DNA of 64,000 nt from Dryomyza anilis (lineage: Eukaryota; Arthropoda; Insecta; Diptera; Dryomyzidae): assembly GCA_951804985.1 (NCBI GenBank), contig OX638133.1, forward strand, positions 35,923,963 to 35,987,962, given 5' to 3'. The position numbers and the translations under genes are program-made. A model generated the notes under the pieces. That model saw only the letters and a list, made by a program, of their open reading frames with translations, did not search any database and had not been told where the DNA came from. This document shows positions 12,982 to 24,117 of this stretch, piece after piece. Numbering within the stretch: position 1 is the stretch's first letter; each line of letters starts with the position of its first letter.

Positions 12982-13579
12982 TAACCAGTTGGGAAGGTTA
13001 GATCACATGGGAAATTTTAAAGTAGGTGTAATTATGATAGTTAGGATTATCAAAATTATAGTCGGTCTAAGCCGACTATAAATACCCTACACATATGTGT
13101 GGTTACCATTCAAAGTGATATATAGGTCACCAGGGTATACGAATCCTGAAAATAACTACAAACATTCAATCGCTGAAGAATTTCCATTCATTTGATACCC
13201 ATATTTACAAATGGGTAGGTTTACCGAATTTCGATTTTTTTTTGAACCACAAGTCTTTTCGCCGGAAAACATTATTATCATGTATTTGAGCATGATATCA
13301 ATATATATTTGACCAAAAAAGTTTACCTAAGCACGTATACATAAAAATTGATCTTTATATGTACTTTTTATATGAGGTATTTGAACATAAGTGGTCGGAT
13401 CATAGGTCACAATGGACCGATCTCGCACATACAGCGTAGGTATATTAGTAATCTAAGTTTTCGCACATACAGCGTAGGTATATTAGTAATCTAAGTTATA
13501 AGTTTCATTTATCTAGCTCTTCAATTTTAAAAGTAGTAGGGATTTCAACAGACAGACGGACAGACAGACGGACAGACGG

Positions 13580-13610
<31 letters not shown>

Positions 13611-13743
13611 GACAGACGGACATCGGAGGTCATGCTGATCAAGAATATATATACTTTTCCATACCGGAGATACTTCCTTCTGGGTGTTACAAACGGCGTA
13701 CCAAACTGAATATACCCTTTCACTCTTAGTGTATGGTATAAAA
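12982..13743 (-). mobile_element. Family A (mini-me-like) element, minus strand, near full length
   Basis: Read on the minus strand it opens at 13743 with a TATACC..ACACTAAGAGTGAAA head, then the core and a GTCY tract of roughly 70 bp (13549-13620), and ends AACTGG at 12982. The terminal CAGTTGGGAAGGTTAGATCA is the complement of the tail at 9781-9800. It has a private tandem duplication of about 38 bp at 13423-13498. Confidence 0.8.
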
Positions 13744-13869
13744 ATATGCATGATTAGGGGATTAGTTCCAGTTTTAGTTGCAAAATTGTGTCTTTTATTT
13801 AAAAATATATATATACTTATATAATAAAAAATGTAGATAAAACAATCATTAATTAAACATGTGTATTAT

Positions 13870-14315
13870 TTATAATTTCTTTTCATTATAATCATAATCT
13901 TTTCATTATAATCATAATATAATAATATGATTACTGGTCACGTAGGACCATAGTATGGTTGTATGTAATCGAAATACGATTACTGACAAACTTAATATGG
14001 TTGTGTGGAATAATACTATGGTCACTGACAACCATAGTATTGTCACTGACAACCATATTATGGGCATTGACAACCATAGTATGGTCACTGACAACCATAG
14101 TATGGTTACTGACAACCACTGTATGGTTCGAAATCGGCGTATGGTCACTGAGGACGATGGTATGGTTGTAGAAAAACGTACTATTGTCACTGAGGATCAT
14201 ATTAGACAAATTATATGATTTCCTACAATCACTACCCCCAATCATGGTATAGCCCCAATAGTATTACCCCCAATCATAATATGATCACCACAACCATGTT
14301 TTTTCTCTGCGTAAT
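13870..14315. repeat. 21-bp palindromic tandem array (ACCATAGTATGGTCACTGACA-type) with inverted flanks
   Basis: The unit alternates the palindrome CCATAGTATGG with TCACTGACAA, at a 21-bp period from about 13945 to 14200. Flanks carry ATCATAATAT in opposite orientations (near 13900-13920 and 14275-14330), which suggests a fold-back or MITE-like parent. Because 21 is divisible by three, frames stay open on both strands; the resulting repeats are not evidence of a protein. Confidence 0.75.
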
Positions 14316-14319
14316 AATA

Positions 14320-16195
14320 TGATCCCTTCGTTTCTGTTTGTATTTTTAAAAAGTTTCCCAATTGAAATTTCTCGTTCAAAAGTTTTGAACTAACGTTTAG
14401 TGATCCTTCATTTCTTGAATACCCGACTATCCAGAATACCAGTGTAATTCGAACAATTCAATGTTGACCCCTTTGGGAAGTTAAAACCAGTATAATTTTT
14501 GAGAGTTAATTTATTGCTAAATAAGTCTACGAGCTTTCTAGACATATTTCAAGACATCGAAGGTCTCCGAGACATGGCACAAATGGTACACATTATTTAG
14601 TTGAGATTTTGCCCAAGGTTTAAAATCTCAACAGAGAATAACAAATTCATTAATTTGCAAATGTAAAATCAAAAAATCCCCAAGAAAACATAATTGAAAA
14701 AAATGAATTAACCCCTAATATAATACGAATTCTTTTAACAAATAATATTTTCTTCTGTAAAAGTTTGAGGAAGCTTTACAAATGACAAGCAACACCTGAC
14801 GCGTCAAAACACATTAGCACTCGCGAAAAACGACGATTTAAGCGCCGATATAACTAAAACCCAGCCGTTACCCAGATACCCATAAAACACCAATAGAAAA
14901 GTGAAGGCGTGTGACAATCGCTAGACAAAATCTGCAAAAAATAATATCAAAGAAGAAAAAAAAAACACCCACAGAAGACGATTTTTTTGGGTACCACATG
15001 GTACCGACACAAAATCCACTCTCTCGTTATTTAGTGCAAAACCTTCCAAGAACCCGTACCCATGAAAACAAAAGGAAACGTAAAACAAAAGAAAATTACT
15101 TGTTAAGAAATCAAATAAAACTTTAAATTGGCAACGAGTCGAGTTTGCAAAAAGGACGTTAATCCTTTTAGTTTTCCATCAAAACGGAGCGCTTATCAGT
15201 TGACGTGCATCTAAATCCATTTTTTATGAGCACAAGTCATGGGCGCCAAGAAGCTGTTCGGGCCCCCACAGACTTATTTCTGTTGACAACTATGTTACCT
15301 GCATACGTCGCGGCGACGTCTTAGTGTTAGTCGGGACAGCAACCGACTGAGAGGCGGTGGGTTTTCTGCACCCAAATAATTGTATTTGTGTTGATTGTGT
15401 TGGCTGATTTTTTGCACTCTAGTTGCTTTCCTGTGGTTCGTCGTTGATCCTTTGGTTCCGTTGCTAAATCGTGTCATAACTGTAATTGAAATCGATTGCC
15501 TGCGAAGGTAGTAGTCGGTCGGGTCAGGTTCGAAATTGCGCCGTTCTTATCGTTCTATCTTGGACATGAACCTTATGCGATTATGAGGCGCGGGAAGGAT
15601 TTTTTTATTTTTTGTATAACTGATTTGTATTTTTGTCGTTTTCTGCACGTAACGATAATTTGTTATTTGTGGTCGTGGCTAAATTGTGTGTCGTGGTGCA
15701 TTAAATGCTAAAGGGGGCATTTGAAGGGGTTTTGCGGATTGCATATTTAGCAACTTGTAAAACGAAACGTAATGCGAATATAATCGCCTATGATTACATG
15801 TTGCATACGGTGGAATTTACTGTGTGTCGTTTTAGTTATTTGTAACTTTTTTTTCAAATTAAGTTCGATGTTGCAATGTCTAACTAGCGACAATTTGCCA
15901 ACCGAATTTTAGTAATTAAATCGTACAAGATTAATTGGCTCATTAATTAGTTGACGTGCATGTCTGCAATTAGTGCCATTATTTTACTTTGACGGCATTT
16001 TAAAAATAAAAGAAAACCAAAATATTTAGAAAATGAAACATGTGCTATATCTCAATAACTAGAGCCAATTTGACCGTACTGATGCCATTTTCGGAATCAA
16101 CAGTATTTTTTTGTTATTCTTAGAAATTTGTTTTATAAATTTTATGCCCTTATAGAACTAATGTATGTGATGTTCGTAAGAAAAGTTATAAATTT
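14320..16195. other. Gene-free region containing a GC-richer block at about 14770-15720
   Basis: The sequence from 14770 to 15720 is clearly less AT-rich than its surroundings. It includes AAATAAAACTTTAAATTGGC at about 15113-15132, followed by AACGAGTCGAG, which recalls the LTR-end/primer-binding-site junction of some Ty3/gypsy elements. I found no matching second LTR and no gag or pol homology, so this stays unassigned. Near 14550 a fragment of family F (GGTCTCCGAGACATGGCA) is visible. Confidence 0.35.
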
Positions 16196-16197
16196 CT

Positions 16198-16981
16198 ACA
16201 CAGAAAAAAATATATGTGTAAATAGCAAAAAATTTGATCAATACAATTAATTTTTAATTGATTCATCGCCGATACGACCTTTAATTGAATTGATTAAATA
16301 TTTAATCAATACAATTAAATAATTTGCTTAAACGACTATGGAATAATTGTATTAATTAAATATTTAATAATATTAATTAATAAATTAACAGAAAAACACA
16401 AAAAGTTGCATCAATACAATTAAATAATTTGCTAAAACTACTATTGAATTAATTGCATTGAGAATCGCCGTTGCGGAGCGAACGACGCGGCTTCACGATG
16501 TGAACTTGCAGCGAATGAACGCCGGCAAACAAGCAAACGATGGAATTTTTGTTTGCGCGTTTGGTTGCGCGCATATTATCCCCATTTGGTATATGCCAAG
16601 ATATACACTTATAGAGCTTGATCATCCTCAAAGTGTGTCGTCAAAAGTAGTGATGATGGCAATGGTTGCATATTTAATTATGCTTCCAACTTCATCAACA
16701 GGATAGTATATGTTAAGTACTTTCACAAGAATTTATTACATTCTTTTTTAATCAACTGAATGAGAATTTTACATACTGTGAAGATAATAAAAATACTTTT
16801 AAAACGTCGACCATACCAGTTTGCTATTTATGCGAAGTCCTTAATTAATATATTTTTGGAAGCAAATCACATTTTTAGCGAATGTGTTTGCTAAATATAT
16901 TAGAACTCGTTGCTAGACCAGTTAATGGTACACAATTATTTATGGTTGCTATATTTACGTCGATTATTTTTTTCTGTTTAG
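16198..16981. mobile_element. Family D-related inverted-repeat element with GC-rich centre
   Basis: The left end ACACAGAAAAAAATATATGT..GTAAATAGCAAA and the right end (complement AACAGAAAAAAATAATCGAC..GTAAATATAGCAA) form diverged terminal inverted repeats. Internal arms are TCAATACAATTAAAT repeats. The centre (about 16455-16640) is strikingly GC-richer, containing GCGGAGCGAACGACGCGG, and could be a captured genomic segment. Reading frames of 60-82 codons over the centre have no recognisable domain. Confidence 0.55.
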
Positions 16982-17095
16982 ACGTGAGTTATTGTAAAAT
17001 GTTTTCTGTATGCCATTTTGGACATACTTCCCCTACTTCATTTATCACTACTTAAGAAATACCAAATATTTTTTTTATAAAATGATTTTACTCAC

Positions 17096-17215
17096 CATCA
17101 GCGCCCTCTGTTCGATTTTTTAAACCCAAAATGGCATCGATTGTATGACGCGGTGTCAATGTCTGGCCTCCTGGGCCATATTTGCGTACGCAATCTTTTA
17201 ATAAAATATCCGAAT
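17096..17215 (-). CDS. Coding exon 2 of a probable paired-class homeobox regulator (octapeptide/eh1 exon)
   Basis: A 120-bp minus-strand exon lies between a clean acceptor (pyrimidine-rich tract ending TTTACAG, 17216-17222) and a consensus donor (GTGAGT, starting at 17095). It is phase 1 at both ends, which joins exactly to the exon at 24118-24496. The split codon gives Asp, and 39 further codons follow. The peptide runs DSDILLKDCVRKYGPGGQ, then LTPRHTIDAILGLKNR. The segment HTIDAILGL fits the octapeptide/eh1 repression motif of paired-class homeodomain proteins, which recruits Groucho-type co-repressors. Codon use and GC content stand out from the AT-rich surroundings. No homeodomain exon is visible to the left, so the gene should continue beyond position 1. 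An Rx-, Vsx- or Arx-like gene is possible, but I cannot assign the orthologue. Confidence 0.8.
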
Positions 17216-17272
17216 CTGTAAATAAAACATAAACGTGTTAATGAAAACCCAAAAATCGTCTATGAAATACCC

Positions 17273-18007
17273 TACACTCAAAAGTATTTCTAAAAACATT
17301 TACGAAATATTTTTATGTACTTTTTTATTTCGTAAAATAAACGAATAATTTATATAATACACGAAACATTTGTAATATCTATTATTTTCCAAAATATTGT
17401 TTACGAACGATTCGTATATATTACGCATCAATACTCGTAAAATTAAAATAATAACAAAATTACAAATATTTCGTTTAAATTACGAAACATGCGATATATT
17501 AGTTTTTAGTACAATTTTTTTACGAAAGACTAACATATTGAATAGGCGAATAAATTACTAAACTTTCGTAACTTTACGAGATATTTGTGTTTTTTTAGTA
17601 AAAACTGTTCAAATAACAACTGCTCTTTATTTTAACTTTATTTAGTTTTAAAATTGGTTTTGTGTAAGTTCTATTTGTGTCAAAGGTGTCATATTTAATG
17701 ATACTTCATCGTCTGTTTTTTTAAACACAGCATTCGTGTGTTTTACGAAAGATTCGTAAAATTCCAACAAAACGTTTAAACATATTCAATAAATTACGAA
17801 TAAAAATAACAATCTTTTGTATGATGTACGAATGATTTTTGTAGATAAATTGTATGAATTGCTAAGTAAAATACACAAATAATATTCGTAATTTTACGAA
17901 AGTTCTTTCGTGTATTTTACAAAATATTTCGTAGATAAATTTCTCAAATTTTTCAGTAAAATACACCTATGATTTCGTGATTTTAAGATGAATTTATTTT
18001 GATTGTA
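17273..18007. mobile_element. Family E DNA element (TACACTCAAAA termini, TTTACGAA-rich)
   Basis: The left end is TACACTCAAAAGTATTTCT; the right end is a diverged complement ending in TTTTGATTGTA. The interior is saturated with TTCGTAAAAT/TTTACGAA palindromic motifs. The organisation is the same as at 31079-31758, where both ends are better preserved. There is no transposase frame. Confidence 0.7.
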
Positions 18008-18235
18008 CAACTTCTATGACACTACACCTAAATTATTATAAAATTCATTATTTTGCTGAACACAATTACTATATATGTTTCGCAAATGAGAATTTTTGTT
18101 TTAAATAATATAATAAATTGGCAATAAAGTAAAATAAAAGAAAATTGGGTAATTGCATGATCACTCCATTTTCGGGAAGCATATTTAAATATAATAATAC
18201 ATTTTCAATTTTATAACTATTTCTGAAATATTTTG

Positions 18236-18440
18236 CTACACACAGGAAAAAATTAGTGTTTGTAGCAAACATATTATGTTAATTTATATATATTAATAAC
18301 AATATATAATTATAAGTCATGAAATAAATATCTAAAAAATTTTAAAAATATGAAAAAAAAGTGTAAAAAGCAACTATAATCATAAACATTTCGATTTTTG
18401 ATTATTATATGTTTACTGCAAACAAATTTTTTCTCTGCGC
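18236..18440. mobile_element. Family K MITE, about 205 bp
   Basis: The left end CACAGGAAAAAATTAGTGTT..TGTAGCAAACATA is inverted at the right as TATGTTTACTGCAAACAAAT..TTTTCTCTGCG. The interior is AT-rich and has no coding capacity. The motifs are shared with the cluster at 11765-12760. Confidence 0.65.
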
Positions 18441-18444
18441 ATAG

Positions 18445-19960
18445 TTACGGTTTACAAAAGATTAATATATTGTATATGATTCTTTGTTTAAATTGACAAA
18501 ACAATTAAAATATGATGAGAAACAAAAAAAAAATGAATTAAATAATATTTAATTCTGGAAATACCATAAATATGGTATTTACTTTATGTACCACTCATTA
18601 AATTAAAACCGTAAAATTACACAATTTAAATAATGTCACCAATTAGTCGCACGAAAGTGTTGTAAATTTGTAAGCAATTTTAAATGGATTAAAATTGAGT
18701 TACCCCCCTCTTGGACTAATTTACTGCATGAATTGTTTGTTGTATTAACTAGGTAAATTTAATAATTATAGGTTTATGACTAAAAATTGCATTATATGCA
18801 GTGTGGTTTTCGTTTGCATTGTTTTTAATCTTAAATAAAAAATCATTATTTTTATGACAATTTATCATGACAGCCGGCTGTCAAGTCATGTGACATGGCA
18901 CACGTCAAGAAATGCAACATGGCGGCCGGCCGGCCGGTGCATGTTTAAATTGTTAATTATATGACCTAAATGGTTGCTGTATTTTTTTTTTTTTCATTAC
19001 TGCACTATCGCAAATAGTTGACAAAATATATGCAAACATATACAGTGGATAGGAAGGAGTTGGCTGCATTGAAGGCTTTTAATTATTTTGATTGCCATTA
19101 ATGTTGTTAGTTAGAGCCCTGATTAGTTTTAATTTACAAAGCATTTTTATTTTCAATATTTGCAGACATATTTGCGAACAGCACCCCGCGCACAGCATGT
19201 ACGATATTTGTTCGGTAAAGTGGTGACAAGGGCGTGAGTTCTGTTACTCCTCACGTGCGATATGCGTGGTGAAAATGCGTGTTTGCGGTCAATTTGTGCT
19301 AATTAAATCAGTCAAGAAGTACAAGATCGCAATTATTATGTTTTTTGTTTTTGTATTGAGACTCAAAGCAAGTGAATAAAAGGAATATTTGTAGGAACTA
19401 AAATCCTTTGAAAAATCGGTTCTGATTGCAAGATTTTTGAACTATAAGGGTTTCAATTCCGCTTCTACACATTTTTTTAAATATCGGTTCCTTTTTCGGT
19501 TTGACAAACATATTGAAATTTGTCTTTAAAAAAAACATAAAATTTAAAATTTAATTAAAATTTAAAATATATTGAATATCGGTTTCAGTTACAATTGCAA
19601 TCCCTGATAAAAAGTAAATTTTAATAAAAAGAATTCCTTCTGATAGTATCAAGGGAATTCTAAACATTAATAATTCCAAATGTGTAATTGGAACTTTGCA
19701 CTTGAGATCGAAAATTTGCAATAGTAACTGTTGGATTGGATTTAATTTAGTCGTGAATTCTTCAGGGTTGAAGTCAGGTGTATATAAATAAAATTATGCT
19801 TGGCACTTTACTTGTTTATAATTATGATTCAAAAACAAACAGAAAATTATATTAAATTAGCACGTCTTAATGTTAATGTTTAAATATAATTAGTATTTCT
19901 TAAGAGAAAAATAAATATATATATATATTTTGTTTTATTTAAAATTATAAAAAAACAAAA
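18445..19960. other. Gene-free intronic sequence
   Basis: No exon was found. A short GC-rich island (GGCGGCCGGCCGGCCGG) at about 18922-18938 contains four overlapping CCGG cores. Around 19400-19610 degenerate ATCGGTTYC motifs resemble those at 39655-39775 and 45765-46005. The rest appears single-copy. Confidence 0.4.
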
Positions 19961-19965
19961 TTGTT

Positions 19966-20020
19966 AGCGCCAAGATTTGAACTTGGGCTCAAAACTTGTG
20001 AATCCAGCAATCTACTATCT
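19966..20020 (-). repeat. tRNA-like (possible SINE) remnant, minus strand
   Basis: The minus strand reads a 3'-tRNA-like half with a B-box-like AGTTCAAATCTTGG. The 5' half with the A box is absent because the family F element begins at 20021. It does not match the SINE family elsewhere in the window, so it may be a second SINE or a decayed tRNA copy. Confidence 0.35.
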
Positions 20021-20418
20021 CCCAGTATGCCATTCGTATCGATATCGTTACGAGATCATTGCGAGTAGATGGAGAAATCACACGATATCGGACCCGTTGT
20101 CGTAACGATATCGAGCGTGAAATTGGACCTAGATGGTAGGTAGATATCGGAACGTTCTGTCGGAGTTTTCTCGATACGAGAAATGTATCGAAATCGGAAC
20201 GATATCGAAAAAAAAAATTATCAAAATTCGAGATTGCTGCGAAAAATATTGCGATATCGATATGATAAATGTTTAGATATCGTATTTTGTCAAAGAATTT
20301 GAAAGTACGAACATTTTTAAAAATTAGAATCGAGAAAGCAACGAGATCGAACTTTTTTATCGAAGTTATTCGAGAAAGCTTCGATGTATCGAAGGTCTCC
20401 GAGACATGGCAGACTGGG
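20021..20418. mobile_element. Family F inverted-repeat element (CCCAGT..TGCCA termini, CGATATCG-rich)
   Basis: It starts CCCAGTATGCCATTC and ends TGGCAGACTGGG, giving terminal inverted repeats of about 12 bp. The interior holds many CGATATCG and TCTCGATACGAGAAA palindromes. The same termini and interior occur at 25632-25955 and, inverted, at 25962-26217. There is no coding capacity. Confidence 0.75.
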
Positions 20419-20714
20419 CTGTGCTATTAAAATATCGCTTATTAAAATATCGCTTGCTTTATAAGGCTTGCACACAGATTTTGAACAAGCTGGGAAAGAG
20501 CTTATAAAGCTTTTTAACATCTAATAATACAGCAAATTTTCATAAATATTTTATTTAATAGGTTTCGTGGACGCAATTAGATTGTTATAAAACAAAAAAG
20601 TTTAAAATGCGTTCTGTGTTAGTTCTGTTTGATCAAAAATTTAAAAGTATCATATTTTATATTTTTCATGTTTTATGAATCTTCATTTTCATTGTCAGTT
20701 TTTTTTTACAAAGT

Positions 20715-21040
20715 ATTTGTGTATTTTACGAAAATTTCGTAAAATGTTTCATATATTTCATAAATGCTATTGTCAAAATTACGAATATTTTTACTTTCGT
20801 AAAAAGGTTCACAAATATTCAATAAAATGTGCATCTTTCGTATAATGTAAGAATGGATATCTTAGATAAAATTAAGGAATAGTTTCGTAAAATAAACAAT
20901 TAATATTCGTAATTTTATCATAAATTTACGAAAGTTCTTTCGTGTGTTTTACGAAACATTTCTTAGATAAATTTCAAGAATTTTTCATAAAATACACGAA
21001 CGATTGCGTGTATTTTAAGCAGATTTTATTTTGAGTGTAT
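20715..21040. mobile_element. Family E, right half
   Basis: It matches the right portion of the 31079-31758 element: ATTTACGAAAGTTCTTTCGT, then GTATTTTAAGCAGATTTTAT, and the terminus TTGAGTGTA. The left half is missing here. Confidence 0.7.
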
Positions 21041-21052
21041 GCATGTGTGCGT

Positions 21053-21268
21053 ACACCCAGAAAAAATTCACTCAAATCCCATTAAAATTGGTCAATTGGA
21101 CAATTATTGATTTAATAGTATGCAAAAAATAAATCTTTTCATATAAACTCAATGGCTATGTCCATGGTATTTTCTAGTATTTAATGGTATTTTCCGATTA
21201 AAATAATAATTTATACTATTGGCTATTTTTAATAGTAAAAAACTATTATTTATATTGTATTTTTTTCT
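21053..21268. mobile_element. Family J MITE (ACACCCAGAAAAAA termini)
   Basis: The left end ACACCCAGAAAAAATTC is mirrored at the right by TATTTTTTTCTGGGTGTAG. The interior has AATAGTA and CTATTATTTATA inversions. The right end recurs at 32331-32366. Confidence 0.7.
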
Positions 21269-21291
21269 GGGTGTAGAAATGCAGGGGTTTC

Positions 21292-21338
21292 TATGGGAAA
21301 GTCTATGGCAAAGTCTATGGCAAAGTCTATGGCAAAGA
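21292..21338. repeat. 12-bp tandem repeat (AAGTCTATGGCA), about 3.5 copies
   Basis: Consecutive identical AAGTCTATGGCA units lie inside the intron between two transposon fragments. Confidence 0.85.
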
Positions 21339-21401
21339 AATTTTGGAATTCCGTAAGTTCTGCTGAACTTTTGGTACCTTTAGAAACATATGTTGCAACA
21401 T

Positions 21402-22020
21402 CTACACTTAATAATAATTTCTAGGACATTTTACGAAATATTTTTTGGTAATTTTTTATTTCGTAAAATAGACGAATAATTCGTAGAATATACGAAATAT
21501 TTGTAATATCTTTCTTTTCCAAATTATTTTTTACAAACAATTCGTATATATTACGAATCAATATTCGTAAAAATAAAACAACAACAAAATTACGAATATT
21601 TCGTTTAAATTACGAACTTTCGTTATATTATTTTCTATAAAAACCTATGTTACGAATGATATTACATTTTACGAATAAATTACTGAACTTTTGTAAATTG
21701 TGAGGCCATTGAGAGAATTTTACGAAATGATTGAGTTTTTTACGAGTAATTAGTAAAACCGGAAAGCCACTGCGTTAAATAACAACTTGGATCTGCATTT
21801 TATTTAATTGAAAACGCGGTCACAAGCAGAAAATTATAAAATACAACAGTTATAAAAGGTGTTCTATGTGAGTTGTGTTTGTGTCAACAGTGCTAAAGTA
21901 TCAAATCAGTGCAATTTACGAATGCTATCTCAAAAGTACGAATACTTTCGTAAAATGTACGAATATGTTCGTAAAAAGGTAAACAAATATTCAATAAATT
22001 ACGAATATTTCGTTTGTAAA
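21402..22020. mobile_element. Family E, left half
   Basis: It starts TACACTTAATAATAATTTCT..AGGACATTTTACGAA, as at 31079, and runs through the CGATTCG-type and AACAACAAAATTACGAATA blocks. It fades near 22015 without the TTTATTTTAAGTGTA terminus. The frame starting at 21859 lies on this element and is not a gene. Confidence 0.65.
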
Positions 22021-22656
22021 TATCGATTTTCTTGCAAGGAATTCTCCAGTTCACTTAAAAAAAGTGTGAAAATAACTTGCCATAAAACCAATTTCATGAT
22101 ACAATTTCAATTTTGGACTTGTTGAAATTCCTTTTTTCCATATTTCCATTTGAGTTATAAATTCCCACAAAATGGGAATTTTCCCACGATCCCCAAACAC
22201 TGATGCAAAACTAATGTTAATCAGAGCGTATTACAACACTGTTCATGTCTTATTACAACCCTATTTACAAAGGATTTATCAGACAAATACATCTTATGTT
22301 TACATAAAGCTCCAATCATACATGTAATGCCAACAAAATTATGCTTGAGAGAGATATTTTTGCGGTGTGTATATAACAAGCGGGGCAATATAAAATATGA
22401 GGGTTTAAAAATCCACAAATTCGATGTCATAAAGATATTTCAATATATTTTTTCCTAAAACAAATAGATTGCGACTTTTAACGACGGACCTTTCTAAAAC
22501 CTGCATCAAATTACAGTACCACAAACTAAAAGCACACTAAGAAAAATTAGCATACAGGTAACATATTTATGTTTGCAATTATTAATTTGCTGACTTTAAT
22601 TTAAAAATAGATTTTTCCATGTGTGTATGAATATGATATACATCTATTATATCGTC

Positions 22657-22903
22657 GTTGTAGAACGAAAAGTCACCAAATACATTTTCAAATTGCCAAA
22701 TATTCATTTACTAAAATGTGTATATAACTGTCAATTTTTAATCGATGATGTCAATTTTTTTAACCACTTGATAAGAAAATGTAAATCTATCAATTAATAT
22801 TTCAACTTTAGAAATGCATCAATAACTTTTTATAATATTAATCTACAAACTCGAAATTTAAGTTTTTCATAAAAATGTATTTGGTGACTTTTCGTTCTAC
22901 AAC
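22657..22903. mobile_element. 247-bp MITE with perfect 32-bp terminal inverted repeats
   Basis: Left arm GTTGTAGAACGAAAAGTCAC..CAAATACATTTT and its exact complement at the right end (22872-22903) match over all 32 positions. The AT-rich interior has no reading frame of note. The high arm identity suggests a fairly recent insertion. The immediate flanks (ATCGTC and TATGAT) do not form an obvious duplication. Confidence 0.85.
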
Positions 22904-23455
22904 TATGATATATAACTTTCGAGTGAGTATTTTGACTGCAAAAAATATGTATAAAAATTAAACTTTTTAGGCGCTTCTTAGTACTTATTATAAAATATCG
23001 TACTTTACAAAACTAGATTTCCAAAAAGACTTTAAACAAAATTTTTCATTTCATTTTCAAGATTTATTTTAGTATATGCTAATGTTTAGTATTTTTTTTA
23101 TTTATACTGTTTTTGGATAATCTGTTGATAGACGCGGATCTGATTTATACATTATGGTTATAAAAGAAGGACACTTAGCATTGTCAATAGGCGAAAAGGA
23201 GGTTATGCTAAACACATTTCATTAATTTTTTCATTAAGAATTAGATTTATGGAAATATTGGAATATGGGAATATTGGAGATCATTATAGCTTTAATTTGA
23301 AGAATCCAAGAGAAGTAAATATGAATTAAAAATGGATTGTAAAACGTAGATAATTTAAAAAAAATGGTCATGTTATGTTTTGGCTTCCCAAAAGCTGTCC
23401 TCCTGGTAACCTAAGTTATACAGAACAACTGGAAGCCTTAGTTACACAGAACATA

Positions 23456-24057
23456 TCGTCACTATCATGCCAAAGAGCCGAATCTTTTGACATTTGCGTT
23501 TTTCAGATTTTTTAATGCAGTTTTTCCTCTAGTATTTCCTCAAATTTCTCTAGCCACAAAAGACAGAACCAAAAGGTCGAATTCGAAAAATTGAAAATGT
23601 CAAAAAGGCGAATCTTTTCGTTTTTTTGCCATAACTTTTTATTGGTATAAGATAAAATAGTGGTGAAAGGGCATTAACTGTTTGTTTTTTAAGCACCTAT
23701 CGATTAACATCAGTATTTTAAAATATTTTTTTGAATTTTTATCATTTGCAAGAAAAATGTTTGCCAAATTATTTTTAAATAATGATGCCAATCGATAGGT
23801 GCTTTCAAATCATACAATTAATACTCTACTTCACTATTTTATTTAGCACCAATAAAGAGTTATGAAAAAAATTCGCCCATTTAGCATGACAAGATTTTCA
23901 ATTTTACCAATTTCTTCGATTTTTTTGCTGTAACTCTTTATTAGAGCAATATATAATAGTATATAAAGGCATCAATTGTTTGTTTTTAAATCACCTATCT
24001 ACTGGTATCATAATTTAAAAATATGCTGCCAAATAATTTTTCCTGCAAATAACAAAT
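23456..24057. mobile_element. Family H element, truncated
   Basis: It begins TCGTCACTATCATGCCAAAG and carries the phrases TTGCCATAACTTTTTATTGG, AAGCACCTATCGATTAA and TTTCCTGCAAATAACAAATC. The same phrases occur in the more complete copy at 39965-40994. The right terminus is missing. It abuts the donor-side part of the intron. Confidence 0.7.
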
Positions 24058-24117
24058 CGTCTTGGGTCGTATTATACAAAAAAAAAAAAACATAAACATA
24101 GGCACTACCGAAAATAC

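Larger units (their letters stand above)
17216..24117 (-). other. Intron between the two coding exons (6.9 kb, transposon-filled)
   Basis: It is bounded by donor GTATTT (after GTGAAG, 24112-24117) and acceptor TTTACAG (17216-17222). It contains family E copies or halves (17273, 20715, 21402), small MITEs (18236, 21053, 22657), family F (20021) and family H (23456-24057). Family H ends only about 60 bp from the donor. No further exon was recognised inside. Confidence 0.7.

Noticed and set aside
24008..24117. Extension of the first exon's frame past the GTATTT donor
   Set aside because: The extension reads through a 13-A homopolymer and into a family H repeat. The donor and matching phase of the next exon make it intron.
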